Shown one piece after another: positions 31,424 through 40,775 of a DNA stretch of 64,000 bases. Within the stretch, counting starts at the first letter, position 1; every line of letters begins with the position of its first letter. The stretch covers positions 2,790,001 through 2,854,000 of the forward strand of contig NZ_CP071517.1 in NCBI RefSeq assembly GCF_016613475.2. Direction: 5' to 3'. The notes below the pieces were generated by a model. That model made no database searches, was not told where the DNA came from, and was given only the letters and a program-made list of their open reading frames with translations. The DNA is from Lysobacter arenosi. GTDB taxonomy: Bacteria; Pseudomonadota; Gammaproteobacteria; Xanthomonadales; Xanthomonadaceae. Made by a program: the position numbers and the translations under genes.

Positions 31424-32776
31424 TCAGCCGTGCAGCAATGCGGTCAGCGCGCCCCGCGGCAGCTTGCCGGTCTCGTTGCGTGGCAGTGCGGCGATACGGC
31501 GCAATGGCCGCGGCAGGAACACCGGATCGATCTGCTGGCGCAACGCGGCCAGGATCGTGGCTTCGTCGAGTCCCGGTGCGACCGCGAGCGCGGCGATGCG
31601 GCGCACGCCCATCGCATCGGCGTCGTCGAGCTGGAACACGACGCCGTCCTCGACGCCGGGCACGGCCAGCAGCTTGCGGGTGAGGTCGCCCAGCGACGCG
31701 CGCTTGCCGGCGATCTCGAGCATGTCGGCGTTGCGGCCGCGCAGCACGAAACGCCCGTCGAGCGGGTCGACTTCGATCAGGTCGGCCAGCACCACCGGCT
31801 CGGGCAGGTGCGGCGCGTGCACGGCGGTGCCGTCGGGTTGCGGTGCAAGGCGTACGCCGGGCAGCGGCGTCCACGCCGTTTCACGCGCGGTGCGGCGGCG
31901 CGCGATCACACAGGTTTCGGTGGAGCCGAATACTTCGCGCACTTCGCAGCCGAATCGCTCTTCCGCGGCCAGTGCGAGCTCGGCCGGCAACGGCGCGGTC
32001 GCCGAGACGATGCCGGCCAGCGGCGGCAATGCCAGTCCTTCGGCGACCAGTGCACGCAGATGCACCGGCGTGGTCACCAGCAGCGGCGGTGTGGGTGCGT
32101 CGTGCAGCGCGCGGGCGACATCGGCCGGAAACAGCGGTCGCGCCGAATGCACGGCGATCGGGCCGAGCATCGGCAGCAGCACCGACATCTCCATGCCATA
32201 CATATGCTGCGGCGGCACGGTGGCGACGACATGCGTTACGCCGGCAACGTCGAGCAGGCCGGCAAGCGCCGCCAGGTTCTGCCCGGTGCTGGCGCGGAAA
32301 CTCGCCCAGGTCTTGGCGTAGGGGCGCGGCTGGCCGGTGCTGCCGGAAGTGAAGCCGATCGCGACCACCGCATCGGCGTCGACCAGCAACGGCGCACCAT
32401 CGAGCTGCGGCAGCGGCTGCGGCAGGTGGAAGCAATCCGGTGGCGCGACCGCCAGGGCGTCGTCGCCGAGGCAATAGCTGTCGGGATACTGGCCGCGCAC
32501 CTGGTCGATGACCGCCGGCGCGCGCGACGGCGGCAGCAACGTGGTCTGCCCGCGCACCGCGGCGGCGCAGAACGCCACCAGGAAGTGGTAGCGGTCCTCG
32601 CACAGATTGATCGCGTGGGCAGCGGCCGGAAGCTTCGCCGCCACGGCGCGCACCTGGCGCGAGAACGTATCCAGGTCGATGGCGCCGGTGGCATCGAAGG
32701 CAATGGCGCGCGCAGCGTCGCCGTGCGTCAGGGGCACGGGCGAGGCTGCGGTGCTGGCGTCGATGACGGCGGACAT
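31424..32776 (-). CDS. AMP-ligase for aryl starter activation (XanA2-like, pigment pathway)
   Basis: A 450-residue adenylate-forming enzyme, shorter than typical acyl-CoA synthetases. The ATP-binding loop is FTSGSTGQPRPYAKTW, the A5 motif EVFGSTETC, and the C-terminal catalytic Lys lies in RNETGKLPRG. In Xanthomonas such an enzyme (XanA2) activates 3-hydroxybenzoate and loads it on the pigment ACP; I infer the same here. The gene is about 28 kb from the ACP, halogenase-like and chorismatase genes, and diverges from a PPTase gene with 83 bases between them. A CoA ligase with another aryl or fatty substrate is the alternative. Confidence 0.82.
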   Translation of the reverse strand: MSAVIDASTAASPVPLTHGDAARAIAFDATGAIDLDTFSRQVRAVAAKLPAAAHAINLCEDRYHFLVAFCAAAVRGQTTLLPPSRAPAVIDQVRGQYPDSYCLGDDALAVAPPDCFHLPQPLPQLDGAPLLVDADAVVAIGFTSGSTGQPRPYAKTWASFRASTGQNLAALAGLLDVAGVTHVVATVPPQHMYGMEMSVLLPMLGPIAVHSARPLFPADVARALHDAPTPPLLVTTPVHLRALVAEGLALPPLAGIVSATAPLPAELALAAEERFGCEVREVFGSTETCVIARRRTARETAWTPLPGVRLAPQPDGTAVHAPHLPEPVVLADLIEVDPLDGRFVLRGRNADMLEIAGKRASLGDLTRKLLAVPGVEDGVVFQLDDADAMGVRRIAALAVAPGLDEATILAALRQQIDPVFLPRPLRRIAALPRNETGKLPRGALTALLHG

Positions 32777-32859
32777 TACGTTCTGATTCCTGCGGCTGGC
32801 GCCGACTTTCCCCGCATTAGCTTACGCTGGAGGCCGCCTGCGAACCCAAACGCAAGTTC

Positions 32860-33462
32860 ATGACCCTGTCTGTCCCCACAACGCCGCCCACCGGCACCGT
32901 GCGCTGGGCCTGGCGCCCGCACTTGCCGCGGCAGCCGGCCGAGCCACTGGCGCGGGAGTGGCTGGCGGCCGAGCTGGGTGTCACCGCCGCCGTCCTGCCG
33001 CTGGCCCGCGATCCGCGTGGGCGTCCCCGGCTGGGCGGTGAACTGGTCGGCTGGGACTGCAACTGGAGCCACAGCGGCGATGGCCTGCTGATCGCGCTGG
33101 GCCGGGACGTCCAGGTCGGCATCGACCTGGAACGGCTGCGCCCGCGCGCCCGCGCGCTGGAGCTGGCCCAGCGCTTCTTCACCGCGACCGAAGTGGCCTG
33201 GCTGCACGCGGCGCCCTCGGCGGCGGTGCGCGACCACGCCTTCCTGCGTCTGTGGTGCGCCAAGGAGGCGGTGCTGAAGGCGCACGGCCACGGCATTTCC
33301 TTCGGCCTGGACCGCCTGCGCTTCGAGGACGGGGACGATGGCCTGCGCCTGGTGGCCTGCGATCCGGCGCTGGGCCAGCCGCAGGAATGGCAACTCCAGG
33401 AGCTGCAACCGGCGCAGGACTACCTCGGCGCCCTGGCATGGCGCCAGCTCGCTCCTACATAA
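32860..33462 (+). CDS. 4'-Phosphopantetheinyl transferase (Sfp/HetI type)
   Basis: A 200-residue enzyme that moves phosphopantetheine from CoA to carrier-protein Ser. Family motifs: [19 protein letters not shown] (substrate-binding His), [11 protein letters not shown] (Mg-binding Asp and Glu) and [13 protein letters not shown] (WxxKEA). It is divergent from the AMP-ligase gene and 32 bases upstream of rsmG. Co-regulation with the ligase suggests it activates the pigment ACP at 3071-3340 (inference); it may also serve other carrier proteins. Confidence 0.93.
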   Translation: MTLSVPTTPPTGTVRWAWRPHLPRQPAEPLAREWLAAELGVTAAVLPLARDPRGRPRLGGELVGWDCNWSHSGDGLLIALGRDVQVGIDLERLRPRARALELAQRFFTATEVAWLHAAPSAAVRDHAFLRLWCAKEAVLKAHGHGISFGLDRLRFEDGDDGLRLVACDPALGQPQEWQLQELQPAQDYLGALAWRQLAPT

Positions 33463-33494
33463 AGCAGGTTCGCATCGGCGATACTGCGCGCCGG

Positions 33495-34154
33495 ATGAAT
33501 ACCCCCGCTCCCTTCGATCCGTCGCTGCGCAAGTCGCTCGACGATGGCCTGCGCACCCTCGCCCTCGATCCGGCGTTGTCGGCGCCGCTGCTCGACTACC
33601 TGGCCCTGCTGCTGCGCTGGAACAAGACCTACAACCTCACCGCGGTGCGCGATCCGCAGGAGATGGTCAGCAAGCACCTGCTCGATTCGCTGGCGATGCA
33701 CCCCTTCGTCGACGACATCGCTGCACGTGGCGGCAGCCTGGCCGATCTGGGCACCGGCGCCGGCCTGCCCGGCATCCCGCTGTCGATCGTCAAGCCGGGC
33801 CTGCGCGTGACCCTGGTCGAAAGCGCCGGCAAGAAGGCGCGCTTCATGCGCGAGGCGATCCGCCAGCTCGGTCTGCGCGATGCCCGCGTTGCCGAATCGC
33901 GGATCGAGGCCGTGGCCGAACCGGGCGCGTACGACGCGATCACCGCGCGCGCCCTGGCCACGCTGCCGCTGATCATCGAACTGGGTGGCCACCTGCTCAA
34001 ACCCGACGGCTGCCTGCTGGCAATGAAGGGTGTCTACCCCGCCGACGAGATCGCGGCGCTGCCGGCGGGATGGGCGGTGCGGGATGTGCACCCGCTCACG
34101 GTTCCGGGGCTGGATGCCGAGCGGCATCTGGTCGTGGTGGGGCGCACGGGCTAG
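33495..34154 (+). CDS. rsmG: 16S rRNA (guanine-527-N7)-methyltransferase
   Basis: A 219-residue SAM-dependent methyltransferase (formerly GidB). [25 protein letters not shown] is the conserved N-terminal signature, [15 protein letters not shown] the SAM loop, [11 protein letters not shown] the next strand, and TARALATL the motif near the active site. It methylates G527 of 16S rRNA. ATG 33495 gives the standard length. The gene starts 32 bases after the PPTase gene and leads into parA-parB. Confidence 0.96.
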   Translation: MNTPAPFDPSLRKSLDDGLRTLALDPALSAPLLDYLALLLRWNKTYNLTAVRDPQEMVSKHLLDSLAMHPFVDDIAARGGSLADLGTGAGLPGIPLSIVKPGLRVTLVESAGKKARFMREAIRQLGLRDARVAESRIEAVAEPGAYDAITARALATLPLIIELGGHLLKPDGCLLAMKGVYPADEIAALPAGWAVRDVHPLTVPGLDAERHLVVVGRTG

Positions 34155-34340
34155 CCCGCAGCTCACCCGGATCCGCGCAAGTGCTTGATCCGGCGTCGCC
34201 GTCCGTCGCCACGCCGTCCAGCGACCACCTCTGATATCCCCAGACAGCAAGGCGGGGACGCGCACGGGTTCCCATCCGGGCATAATCCACGGTCCGGCCC
34301 CACGCCGGTCCACTTCCGCACACAGCCCAGGACGAGCCGC

Positions 34341-35162
34341 ATGGCCCGCATCATCGCCGTCGCCAACCAGAAAGGCGGGGTCGGCAAGACCACCACCGCA
34401 GTCAACCTCGCCGCCGCGCTCGCGCGCACGCCCAAGCGGGTGCTGTTGGTGGATCTCGATCCGCAGGGCAACGCGACGATGGGCAGCGGCGTCAACAAGC
34501 GCGAGCTGGAGAACTCGATCTGCGAAGTGCTGCTGGGCGAAACCCAGGTGCGCAGCGCGATCGTTCGCACCGCCGAGGAGTTCGACCTGCTGCCGGGCAA
34601 TATCGACCTGACCGCGGTCGAAGTGCAGCTGATGGCCGAACCCGGCCGCGAGCAGCGCCTGCGCCTGGCACTGCAGGAGCTGCGCCCGGACTACGACTTC
34701 ATCCTGATCGACTGCCCGCCGGCGCTGTCGCTGCTCACGCTCAACGCGCTGACCGCCGCCGATTCGATCATCGTGCCGATGCAGTGCGAGTACTACGCAC
34801 TGGAAGGCCTGAGCGCGCTGGTCGACACCATCGAAGCGCTCAAGGGCAACCTCAATCCCAAGCTCGAGATCGAAGGCGTGCTGCGCACCATGTTCGACGT
34901 GCGCAACAACCTCGCCAATGCCGTCTCGGCCGAGCTGATCACCCACTTCGGTGACCGCGTCTTCCGCACCATCGTGCCGCGCAACGTGCGCCTGGCCGAG
35001 GCGCCCAGCCACGGTCAGAGCATCGTCGGCTATGACCGCGCCAGCCGCGGCGGCATCGCCTACATGGGCCTGGCCGGCGAAGTGCTGCGCCGCCAGCGCG
35101 AACGCGACCAGGCCGCCAAGGCAGCGGCCCGCCCGCCTGAAGCCAAGGAGACCACGGCATGA
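34341..35162 (+). CDS. parA: Chromosome-partitioning ATPase ParA (Soj)
   Basis: A 273-residue deviant Walker A ATPase: NQKGGVGKTTT at the N-terminus, LLVDLDPQGNAT (A'), LIDCPPALSLLTLNAL (Walker B). It lacks the N-terminal HTH of plasmid type Ia ParA, so it is chromosomal. It works with ParB to segregate the origin region. ATG 34341 follows a long spacer from rsmG (186 bases) with CATAAT at 34281-34286. It overlaps parB by four bases (ATGA). Confidence 0.97.
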   Translation: MARIIAVANQKGGVGKTTTAVNLAAALARTPKRVLLVDLDPQGNATMGSGVNKRELENSICEVLLGETQVRSAIVRTAEEFDLLPGNIDLTAVEVQLMAEPGREQRLRLALQELRPDYDFILIDCPPALSLLTLNALTAADSIIVPMQCEYYALEGLSALVDTIEALKGNLNPKLEIEGVLRTMFDVRNNLANAVSAELITHFGDRVFRTIVPRNVRLAEAPSHGQSIVGYDRASRGGIAYMGLAGEVLRRQRERDQAAKAAARPPEAKETTA

Positions 35163-36064
35163 GCGTAGCCAAGAAGCGCGGTCTCGGCCGCGGTCTGGAA
35201 GCCCTTCTCGGACCCAAGGCCGCCGCCGAGGCGCCGGTACTGGAGGCGACCGAGGGCGATGTGCTGCGCAGCCTGCCGGTGGATTCGCTGACGCCGGGCA
35301 AGTACCAGCCGCGCAAGCACTGGGACCAGGACAAGCTGTCCGAGCTGGCCGAGTCGATCAAGGCACAAGGCGTGATCCAGCCGATCGTCGTGCGCGACAT
35401 CGGCGGCAAGCGCTACGAGATCATCGCCGGCGAACGCCGCTGGCGCGCCTCGCAGCTGGCCGGGTTGAACGAGATCCCGGTGGTGATCCGCGAAGTCGAC
35501 GACCGCACCGTGGTCGCGATGGCGCTGATCGAGAACATCCAGCGCGAAGACCTCAATCCGCTCGAAGAAGCCACCGCGCTGCAGCGCCTGATCGACGAGT
35601 TCGACCTGACCCACGCCCAGGCCGCCGAAGCGGTCGGCCGTTCGCGCGCGTCGGTGTCGAACATGCTGCGCCTGCTCGAGCTGCCCAACGAAATCCGCGT
35701 GTTGCTGGAGACCCATGCGCTGGAGATGGGCCACGCCCGTGCCCTGCTGGCGCTGACGCCGCAGGCCGCGATCGCGCTGGCCCGCCAGGCCGCCGAGCAT
35801 GGCTGGTCGGTGCGCGAGGTCGAGCATCGCGTGCAGCAGCTGTCGGCTGGCGTGATCCCGACTTCGGGCAGCAAGCCCAAGGCCGCCAAGGCCAAGCCGC
35901 AGGCCGACATCGCCGCGCTCGAGCGCGAGCTGTCGGAATCGCTCAACACCAAGGTCAACGTGATGCACGGCCGGGCCGGCAAGGGCCGCCTGGTCATCCA
36001 CTACAACGACCTGGACTCCCTCGATGGCGTCCTGGAAAAGCTGCGCGGTAGCGTCACCGAGTAA
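35159..36064 (+). CDS. parB: Chromosome-partitioning protein ParB (Spo0J)
   Basis: A 301-residue parS-binding CTPase. The N-terminus KKRGLGRGLEALLG recruits ParA. ParB core: PRKHWDQDKLSELAESIKAQG, the box II segment ERRWRAS, ALIENIQREDLNPLEEA, then the HTH (THAQAAEAVGRSRASVSNMLRLL) and a C-terminal dimerisation domain. I did not find a consensus parS palindrome by eye in the window. Confidence 0.97.
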   Translation: MSVAKKRGLGRGLEALLGPKAAAEAPVLEATEGDVLRSLPVDSLTPGKYQPRKHWDQDKLSELAESIKAQGVIQPIVVRDIGGKRYEIIAGERRWRASQLAGLNEIPVVIREVDDRTVVAMALIENIQREDLNPLEEATALQRLIDEFDLTHAQAAEAVGRSRASVSNMLRLLELPNEIRVLLETHALEMGHARALLALTPQAAIALARQAAEHGWSVREVEHRVQQLSAGVIPTSGSKPKAAKAKPQADIAALERELSESLNTKVNVMHGRAGKGRLVIHYNDLDSLDGVLEKLRGSVTE

Positions 36065-36106
36065 CAACGCAGTCAAGCCGTCACCGTACAAAGCCAGGAT
36101 GGCTTG

Positions 36107-36532
36107 ATGAACCCCTACAGTTACCGCGTTTCGCTGCGCGCCACCCACCCCAGCGCCGACCTGGCGCCGCTGTTCGAACAGCTGGGGTTCGCGCCCCGGC
36201 GCAGCTGGCGTGCCGGCCAGGCCAAGCCGCTCGATGGCGGCCAGGGCGTCTACCGCGACAGCTACGGCTATGCCGAACTGACGCCCGATGGCCAGCCGCG
36301 CGAATGGAGCCGCGAGCAGATCGAGGATTTCCTGCGCGCCGTGCACCAGCGCCTGTCGATCCACCGCGATTGCCTGCACGCCTTTGCCGCCCAGGGCGGC
36401 CGCTGCGGATTGTTCGTCGGCCTGTTCGGCGAGCAGGCCTTCGGCTTCGAACTTCAGCCCGAACTCAGCGCCGGCCTGGCCGAACTGAAGCTGACCCTGA
36501 GCTTCGACTTCCATCCCGGCGACGACGGCTGA
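36107..36532 (+). CDS. DUF4279-like small cytosolic protein
   Basis: A 141-residue protein with no signal peptide or membrane segment. Its layout (short beta strand, SREQIEDFLRAVHQRL helix, then a beta-rich C-terminus) resembles the DUF4279 family seen near immunity and toxin genes, but I am not certain. AGGA precedes ATG 36107. It starts 42 bases after parB and may be in the same transcript. Confidence 0.7.
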   Translation: MNPYSYRVSLRATHPSADLAPLFEQLGFAPRRSWRAGQAKPLDGGQGVYRDSYGYAELTPDGQPREWSREQIEDFLRAVHQRLSIHRDCLHAFAAQGGRCGLFVGLFGEQAFGFELQPELSAGLAELKLTLSFDFHPGDDG

Positions 36533-36722
36533 TCCGCGTTCCGACGGCTTTCCGACCTCTTCGGAGGCAAATTCACCGCCGGTTATTGCCCTGATCGGGC
36601 ATCATTGGCGCCGGTCGGACAGGCCGCCGGCTCGCGTGACTGGCGATCGGCACCTATATATCGGCCCACCGTTGCTTCCAGGAGCAGTGGACATTGGACG
36701 AAGTCACCCCCGGACCCCACCC

Positions 36723-37703
36723 ATGACCATCCTCGTTACCGGCGCTGCCGGCTTCATCGGCGCGTACACCTGCCGCGCCCTGCGCGCGCGCGGTGCGGAT
36801 GTCGTCGGCCTGGACAACTACAACGACTACTACGATCCGCAGATCAAGCGCGACCGCGTGGCCGCGCTGTGCCCGGACGTGGACATCCGCACCCTCGACC
36901 TGGGTGACCGCGATGGCCTGGCGGCGCTGTTCGACGAAGTGCAGCCGACGCAGGTGATCCACCTTGCCGCGCAGGCTGGCGTGCGCTATTCGCTGACGCA
37001 CCCGCACGCCTACGTCGACAGCAACCTGGCCGGCTTCGTCAACCTGCTCGAACTGTGCCGCCATCGCGGCGTGCAGCATCTGGTCTATGCCAGTTCGTCG
37101 TCGGTGTACGGCGACTCGGCGACGCCTCCGTTCTCCGAGGACCAGCGCATCGACCAGCCGCGTTCGCTGTACGCGGCGACCAAGGCCGCCAACGAGCTGA
37201 TGGCGCATACCTACGCGCACCTGTACGACCTGCGTTCGACCGGCCTGCGTTTTTTCACCGTCTACGGTCCGTGGGGCCGGCCGGACATGGCGCCGCTGCT
37301 GTTCTCGCGCGCGGTGCTGGCCGGACGTCCGATCGACGTGTTCAACCACGGCAAGATGCGCCGCGACTTCACCTTCGTCGACGACATCGTCAACGGCGTG
37401 CTTGGCGCGCTCGATCATCCGCCGGCCACCGACGTGGCACCGCCGGCGGCGCCGCACCGGGTCTTCAACCTGGGCAACCACACTCCTGTGGAACTCGAGC
37501 GTTTCATCCAGGTCATAGAGGCCGCTGCCGGCAAGCAGGCCACCAAGGTCTACAAGCCGATGCAGCCTGGCGACATGGTCGAGACCATGGCGGACACCGC
37601 GCGCGCGCAGGCGGCGTTCGGTTTCGAGCCGGCCACGCCGATCGAAACCGGGCTGCCACAGGTCGTCGACTGGTGCCGCACCTACTTCGGCGACAAGGCC
37701 TGA
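36723..37703 (+). CDS. NAD-dependent sugar epimerase (UDP-glucuronate 4-epimerase-like)
   Basis: A 326-residue extended short-chain dehydrogenase. NAD-binding VTGAAGFIGAYTC, then GLDNYNDYYD (characteristic of UDP-glucuronate 4-epimerases), QAGVRYSLTHPHAYVDSNL, catalytic YAATK (Tyr-x-x-x-Lys) and FFTVYGPWGRPDMA. It should interconvert UDP-glucuronate and UDP-galacturonate. It starts a three-gene operon; the glycosyltransferase gene starts one base after its stop. The CACCCC-rich leader has no clear Shine-Dalgarno. Confidence 0.9.
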   Translation: MTILVTGAAGFIGAYTCRALRARGADVVGLDNYNDYYDPQIKRDRVAALCPDVDIRTLDLGDRDGLAALFDEVQPTQVIHLAAQAGVRYSLTHPHAYVDSNLAGFVNLLELCRHRGVQHLVYASSSSVYGDSATPPFSEDQRIDQPRSLYAATKAANELMAHTYAHLYDLRSTGLRFFTVYGPWGRPDMAPLLFSRAVLAGRPIDVFNHGKMRRDFTFVDDIVNGVLGALDHPPATDVAPPAAPHRVFNLGNHTPVELERFIQVIEAAAGKQATKVYKPMQPGDMVETMADTARAQAAFGFEPATPIETGLPQVVDWCRTYFGDKA

Positions 37704-37704
37704 C

Positions 37705-38454
37705 ATGAGCGCCCCACGCATCGATACTGCCCCGCAACTCTCCGTCGTCGTCCCGGTATTCAACGAGCGCGACAACGTCGCCCCGCTGGTGCACGAGATC
37801 ACGGCCGCGCTGCGCGGCAGGACCGACTTCGAGATCGTCTACGTCGACGACCATTCGCGCGACGACACGCTGCAGGTGCTGCAGGCCCTCAAGGCCGAAG
37901 TGCCCGAGCTGCGCGTGATCCACCACGTCACCCAGAGCGGGCAGAGCACCGCCGTGCGCAACGGCGTCAAGGCCGCGCGCGGCACGTGGATCGCCACGCT
38001 CGATGGCGATGGCCAGAACGACCCGGCCGACATCCCCAAGCTGCTCGACAAGCGCGACAGTGCCGGCGCCGACGAGGGCCTGAAGCTCTTTGCCGGCTGG
38101 CGCGTCAACCGCCAGGACAGCGGCAGCAAGCGCTGGGCCTCGCGCTGGGCCAACGCGATCCGCTCGCGCATGCTGCGCGACGACACGCCCGACACCGGCT
38201 GCGGCATCAAGCTGTTCGAACGCGCCGCGTTCCTCGAACTGCCCTACTTCGACCACATGCACCGCTACCTGCCGGCGCTGATGCAGCGCGCGGGCTGGAA
38301 GACGGTGAGCGTGCCGGTGAACCACCGCTCGCGATCGACCGGCGTGTCGAAGTACAACAACCTCAACCGCGCCCTGGTCGGCATCAGCGACCTGCGCGGC
38401 GTGGCATGGCTGATCAAGCGTGGCAAGGTCACCGCGGTGCGCGAACTGAGCTGA
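37705..38454 (+). CDS. DPM1-like family 2 glycosyltransferase
   Basis: A 249-residue GT-A fold enzyme: LSVVVPVFNERDNVAPLV, the nucleotide-sugar loop YVDDHSRDDT, LDGDGQNDP with the metal-binding Asp, and DTGCGIKLFER. No clear membrane helix is present, as in the soluble dolichyl/undecaprenyl-phosphate glycosyltransferases (ArnC/DPM1 group). It probably transfers a sugar from a nucleotide, perhaps the uronate made by the preceding epimerase, to undecaprenyl phosphate (inference). Confidence 0.9.
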   Translation: MSAPRIDTAPQLSVVVPVFNERDNVAPLVHEITAALRGRTDFEIVYVDDHSRDDTLQVLQALKAEVPELRVIHHVTQSGQSTAVRNGVKAARGTWIATLDGDGQNDPADIPKLLDKRDSAGADEGLKLFAGWRVNRQDSGSKRWASRWANAIRSRMLRDDTPDTGCGIKLFERAAFLELPYFDHMHRYLPALMQRAGWKTVSVPVNHRSRSTGVSKYNNLNRALVGISDLRGVAWLIKRGKVTAVRELS

Positions 38455-38465
38455 GGTCCGGAGCG

Positions 38466-38807
38466 ATGGAATTCGACTTCATGAACCACTCCATTCCCTG
38501 GCTGGAATGGACCGGTTTGCACATGTCGCCGTGGAAGATCATCGGCCTGACCGGCGCGCTGATGTTCGGCGGCCGCTGGCTGGTGCAGTTCATCGCCTCG
38601 CGCAAGCACGGCAAGCCGGTGATCCCGCGGCTGTTCTGGTACATGAGCCTGGTCGGCAGCGTGATGACGCTGAGCTACTTCGTGTTCTCGCAGAAGCAGG
38701 ACTCGGTCGGCGTGATCCAGAACCTGTTCCCGGCCTTTACCGCGGCCTACAGCCTGTACCTGGACATCAAGCACCGCGGCTGGCACCGGGACCGGGCGAG
38801 CCACTGA
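38466..38807 (+). CDS. LAB_N (lipid-A-disaccharide synthase N-terminal domain) membrane protein
   Basis: A 113-residue protein with three transmembrane helices. WKIIGLTGALMFGGRWLVQFIASRKHGK and PRLFWYMSLVGSVMTL are the LAB_N hallmark, present in some LpxB proteins and as free small proteins beside DPM1-like glycosyltransferases. It follows the glycosyltransferase by 11 bases. Likely a membrane component of a lipid-linked sugar pathway; its biochemical role is unsettled. Confidence 0.9.
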   Translation: MEFDFMNHSIPWLEWTGLHMSPWKIIGLTGALMFGGRWLVQFIASRKHGKPVIPRLFWYMSLVGSVMTLSYFVFSQKQDSVGVIQNLFPAFTAAYSLYLDIKHRGWHRDRASH

Positions 38808-38819
38808 GTCCCAACCGCC

Positions 38820-38839
38820 GTCCCGGCGAAAGCCGGGAC
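38820..38839. repeat. REP-like palindrome
   Basis: Eight-bp inverted repeat (38820-38827 with 38832-38839), loop GAAA, followed by CATTT. Its core (CCCGGCG, loop, GCCGGG) matches the element at 59983-60002, so both are copies of one dispersed family. It lies just after the LAB_N operon and may act as its transcript end. Confidence 0.7.
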
Positions 38840-38937
38840 CATTTCGACTTTTCGCGGTTCGAACCGGCCACATACGCCAACGCATCGCCCCCCGGGAATG
38901 CGAAGATCGGCGCTTCGTGCCACCACCGGTCCTTCCC

Positions 38938-40689
38938 GTGAAACCACTGCTTGCGGCCCTGCTCTCCGGCCACCTTGCCCTCGCCTCCTTCGCCGCGCAT
39001 GCCAGCGCGGCGGACACCCGGTTCGAAGCCATCTACAGCCAGGAATGGCAGTGGCGCCAGGAACAGACCGGCGCTGCCGACGAGGACAACGACGGCTCGT
39101 CCGACCGCCACCAGCTGCCGTCGGTCGACGCCGCCAGCCAGGCCGCCCGCCTCAAGGTCTGGGAAGACGTGCTCAAGCGACTGGACGGCATCGACCCGGC
39201 CAAGCTGAGCCCGCAGAACCGCATCAACTTCTCCGTCTACAAGTCGCAGGTCGAGAACCTTGCGGCCGAAGTGCGCCTGCGCGGCTACGAGATGCCGTTC
39301 AACTCCGACTCCTCGTTCTGGTCGAACCTGGGCTTCATGACCCGGCGTCCGCTGCGCACGGCGCAGGATTACCGCGCCTACATCGACCGCCTCAGCGACG
39401 TGCCGCGCTACTTCGACCAGCAGACCGCGAACATGCGCGCCGGCCTGGCGCGCGGCTTCAGCGTGCCGCGCGCGGTGCTCGACGGCCGCGACGTGTCGAT
39501 TGCCGCGGTCGCCGACCTCAAGGATCCGCTGCAGTCCAACTTCTACGAGCCGTTCAAGCGCATGCCGGCGTCGATCCCGGCCGACGAGCAGGCGCGGCTG
39601 CGTGCCGACGGCGTGGCGGCAATCCGCGATCGCATGATCCCGGCCTACGCCAAGCTGCTGACCTTCTTCCGCGAGGAGTACGTGCCGCAGGCGCGCACCA
39701 CGCTGGGCGCCTCGCAGATGCCCGATGGCGACGCCTACTACCGCCAGCAGATCCGCGAGTACACGACCCTGGACCTCGACCCGGAGCAGATCCACCAGAT
39801 CGGCCTGGATGAAGTCGCGCGGATCCAGGCGGAGATGGAGACCATCATCAAGCAGGTGGGCTTCAAGGGAGACTTCGCAGCGTTCCTGCGCTTCCTGCGC
39901 ACCGACAAGCAGTTCTACGCGACCACGCCGCAGGCGCTGCTCGATCGCGCCGCATGGATCTCCAAGCGCGTCGACGGCGAGATCGGCAAGTTCATCGGCA
40001 CCCTGCCGCGCGGCCGCTTCACCATCGTGCCGGTCCCGGCCGACATCGCCCCGTTCTGGACCAGCGGCCGCGGTGGCGCCGGCACCTACTGGCTCAACAC
40101 CTACGACCTGCCGTCGCGCCCGCTCTACAACCTGCCGGCGCTGACCCTGCACGAGTCCGCCCCGGGCCATGCCCTGCAGGGCTCGCTGGCCAAGGAACAG
40201 GGTGACCTGCCGGCCTTCCGCCGCGAGACCTACATCTCCGCCTACGGCGAGGGCTGGGGCCTGTACAGCGAGAAGCTGGGCAAGGAAATGGGCATCTACG
40301 AGACGCCCTACGAAGACTTCGGCCGCCTGACCTACGAGATGTGGCGCGCCTGCCGCCTGGTCATCGACACCGGCGTGCACGCCAAGGGCTGGACCCGCGA
40401 CCAGGCCCTGGCCTACCTGCGTGACCGTACCGCCCTGAGCGAGCACGAGGTCACCACCGAAGTCGACCGTTACATCTCCTGGCCGGCCCAGGCGCTGAGC
40501 TACAAGCTCGGCGAGATCACGATCCTGCGCCTGCGCGCGGAAGCCGAGAAGGCGCTGGGCAACCGCTTCGACATCAAGGCCTTCCACGACGCCCTGCTCA
40601 GCCAGGGCTCGGTGCCGCTGCCGGTGCTGGAGGAGCAGGTCCGCGCGTTCATCGCCAAATCGGCGGAGAAGACGGCAAAAGCGGGCTGA
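38938..40689 (+). CDS. DUF885 family secreted metallopeptidase-like protein
   Basis: A protein of about 583 residues. A signal peptide (KPLLAALLSGHLALASFAAHASA) is followed by a long alpha-helical DUF885 domain. The metal-binding motif HESAPGH (HExxxGH, first His at residue 405) and a downstream GEGWGLYSE Glu fit a gluzincin-like peptidase. Typical members have about 600 residues. Substrate is unknown, probably peptides in the periplasm. GTG 38938 (Met-Lys-Pro) is preferred because it opens directly on the signal peptide; GTG 38917 adds seven residues. Neither has a clear Shine-Dalgarno. Confidence 0.85.
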   Translation: MKPLLAALLSGHLALASFAAHASAADTRFEAIYSQEWQWRQEQTGAADEDNDGSSDRHQLPSVDAASQAARLKVWEDVLKRLDGIDPAKLSPQNRINFSVYKSQVENLAAEVRLRGYEMPFNSDSSFWSNLGFMTRRPLRTAQDYRAYIDRLSDVPRYFDQQTANMRAGLARGFSVPRAVLDGRDVSIAAVADLKDPLQSNFYEPFKRMPASIPADEQARLRADGVAAIRDRMIPAYAKLLTFFREEYVPQARTTLGASQMPDGDAYYRQQIREYTTLDLDPEQIHQIGLDEVARIQAEMETIIKQVGFKGDFAAFLRFLRTDKQFYATTPQALLDRAAWISKRVDGEIGKFIGTLPRGRFTIVPVPADIAPFWTSGRGGAGTYWLNTYDLPSRPLYNLPALTLHESAPGHALQGSLAKEQGDLPAFRRETYISAYGEGWGLYSEKLGKEMGIYETPYEDFGRLTYEMWRACRLVIDTGVHAKGWTRDQALAYLRDRTALSEHEVTTEVDRYISWPAQALSYKLGEITILRLRAEAEKALGNRFDIKAFHDALLSQGSVPLPVLEEQVRAFIAKSAEKTAKAG

Positions 40690-40700
40690 TTGCCCAGCTC

Positions 40701-40722
40701 CCTCCCCTGCGCGCAGGGGAGG
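40701..40722. repeat. Perfect 22-base palindrome
   Basis: CCTCCCCTGCG and its exact reverse complement abut without a loop, 11 bases after the DUF885 stop. A G-rich tract (GGTTGGGGAGGGG) follows at once. It may be a REP-type element or a weak terminator. Confidence 0.7.
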
Positions 40723-40775
40723 GTTGGGGAGGGGTGAAGCCCCGCAGCGGACACGCTCCGCTTGTGGATAACTAC

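Noticed and set aside
33400..36100. Replication origin or parS site near rsmG-parA-parB
   Set aside because: The gene set suggests the origin is near, but I found neither a parS consensus palindrome nor a cluster of DnaA boxes by eye, so no feature is called.
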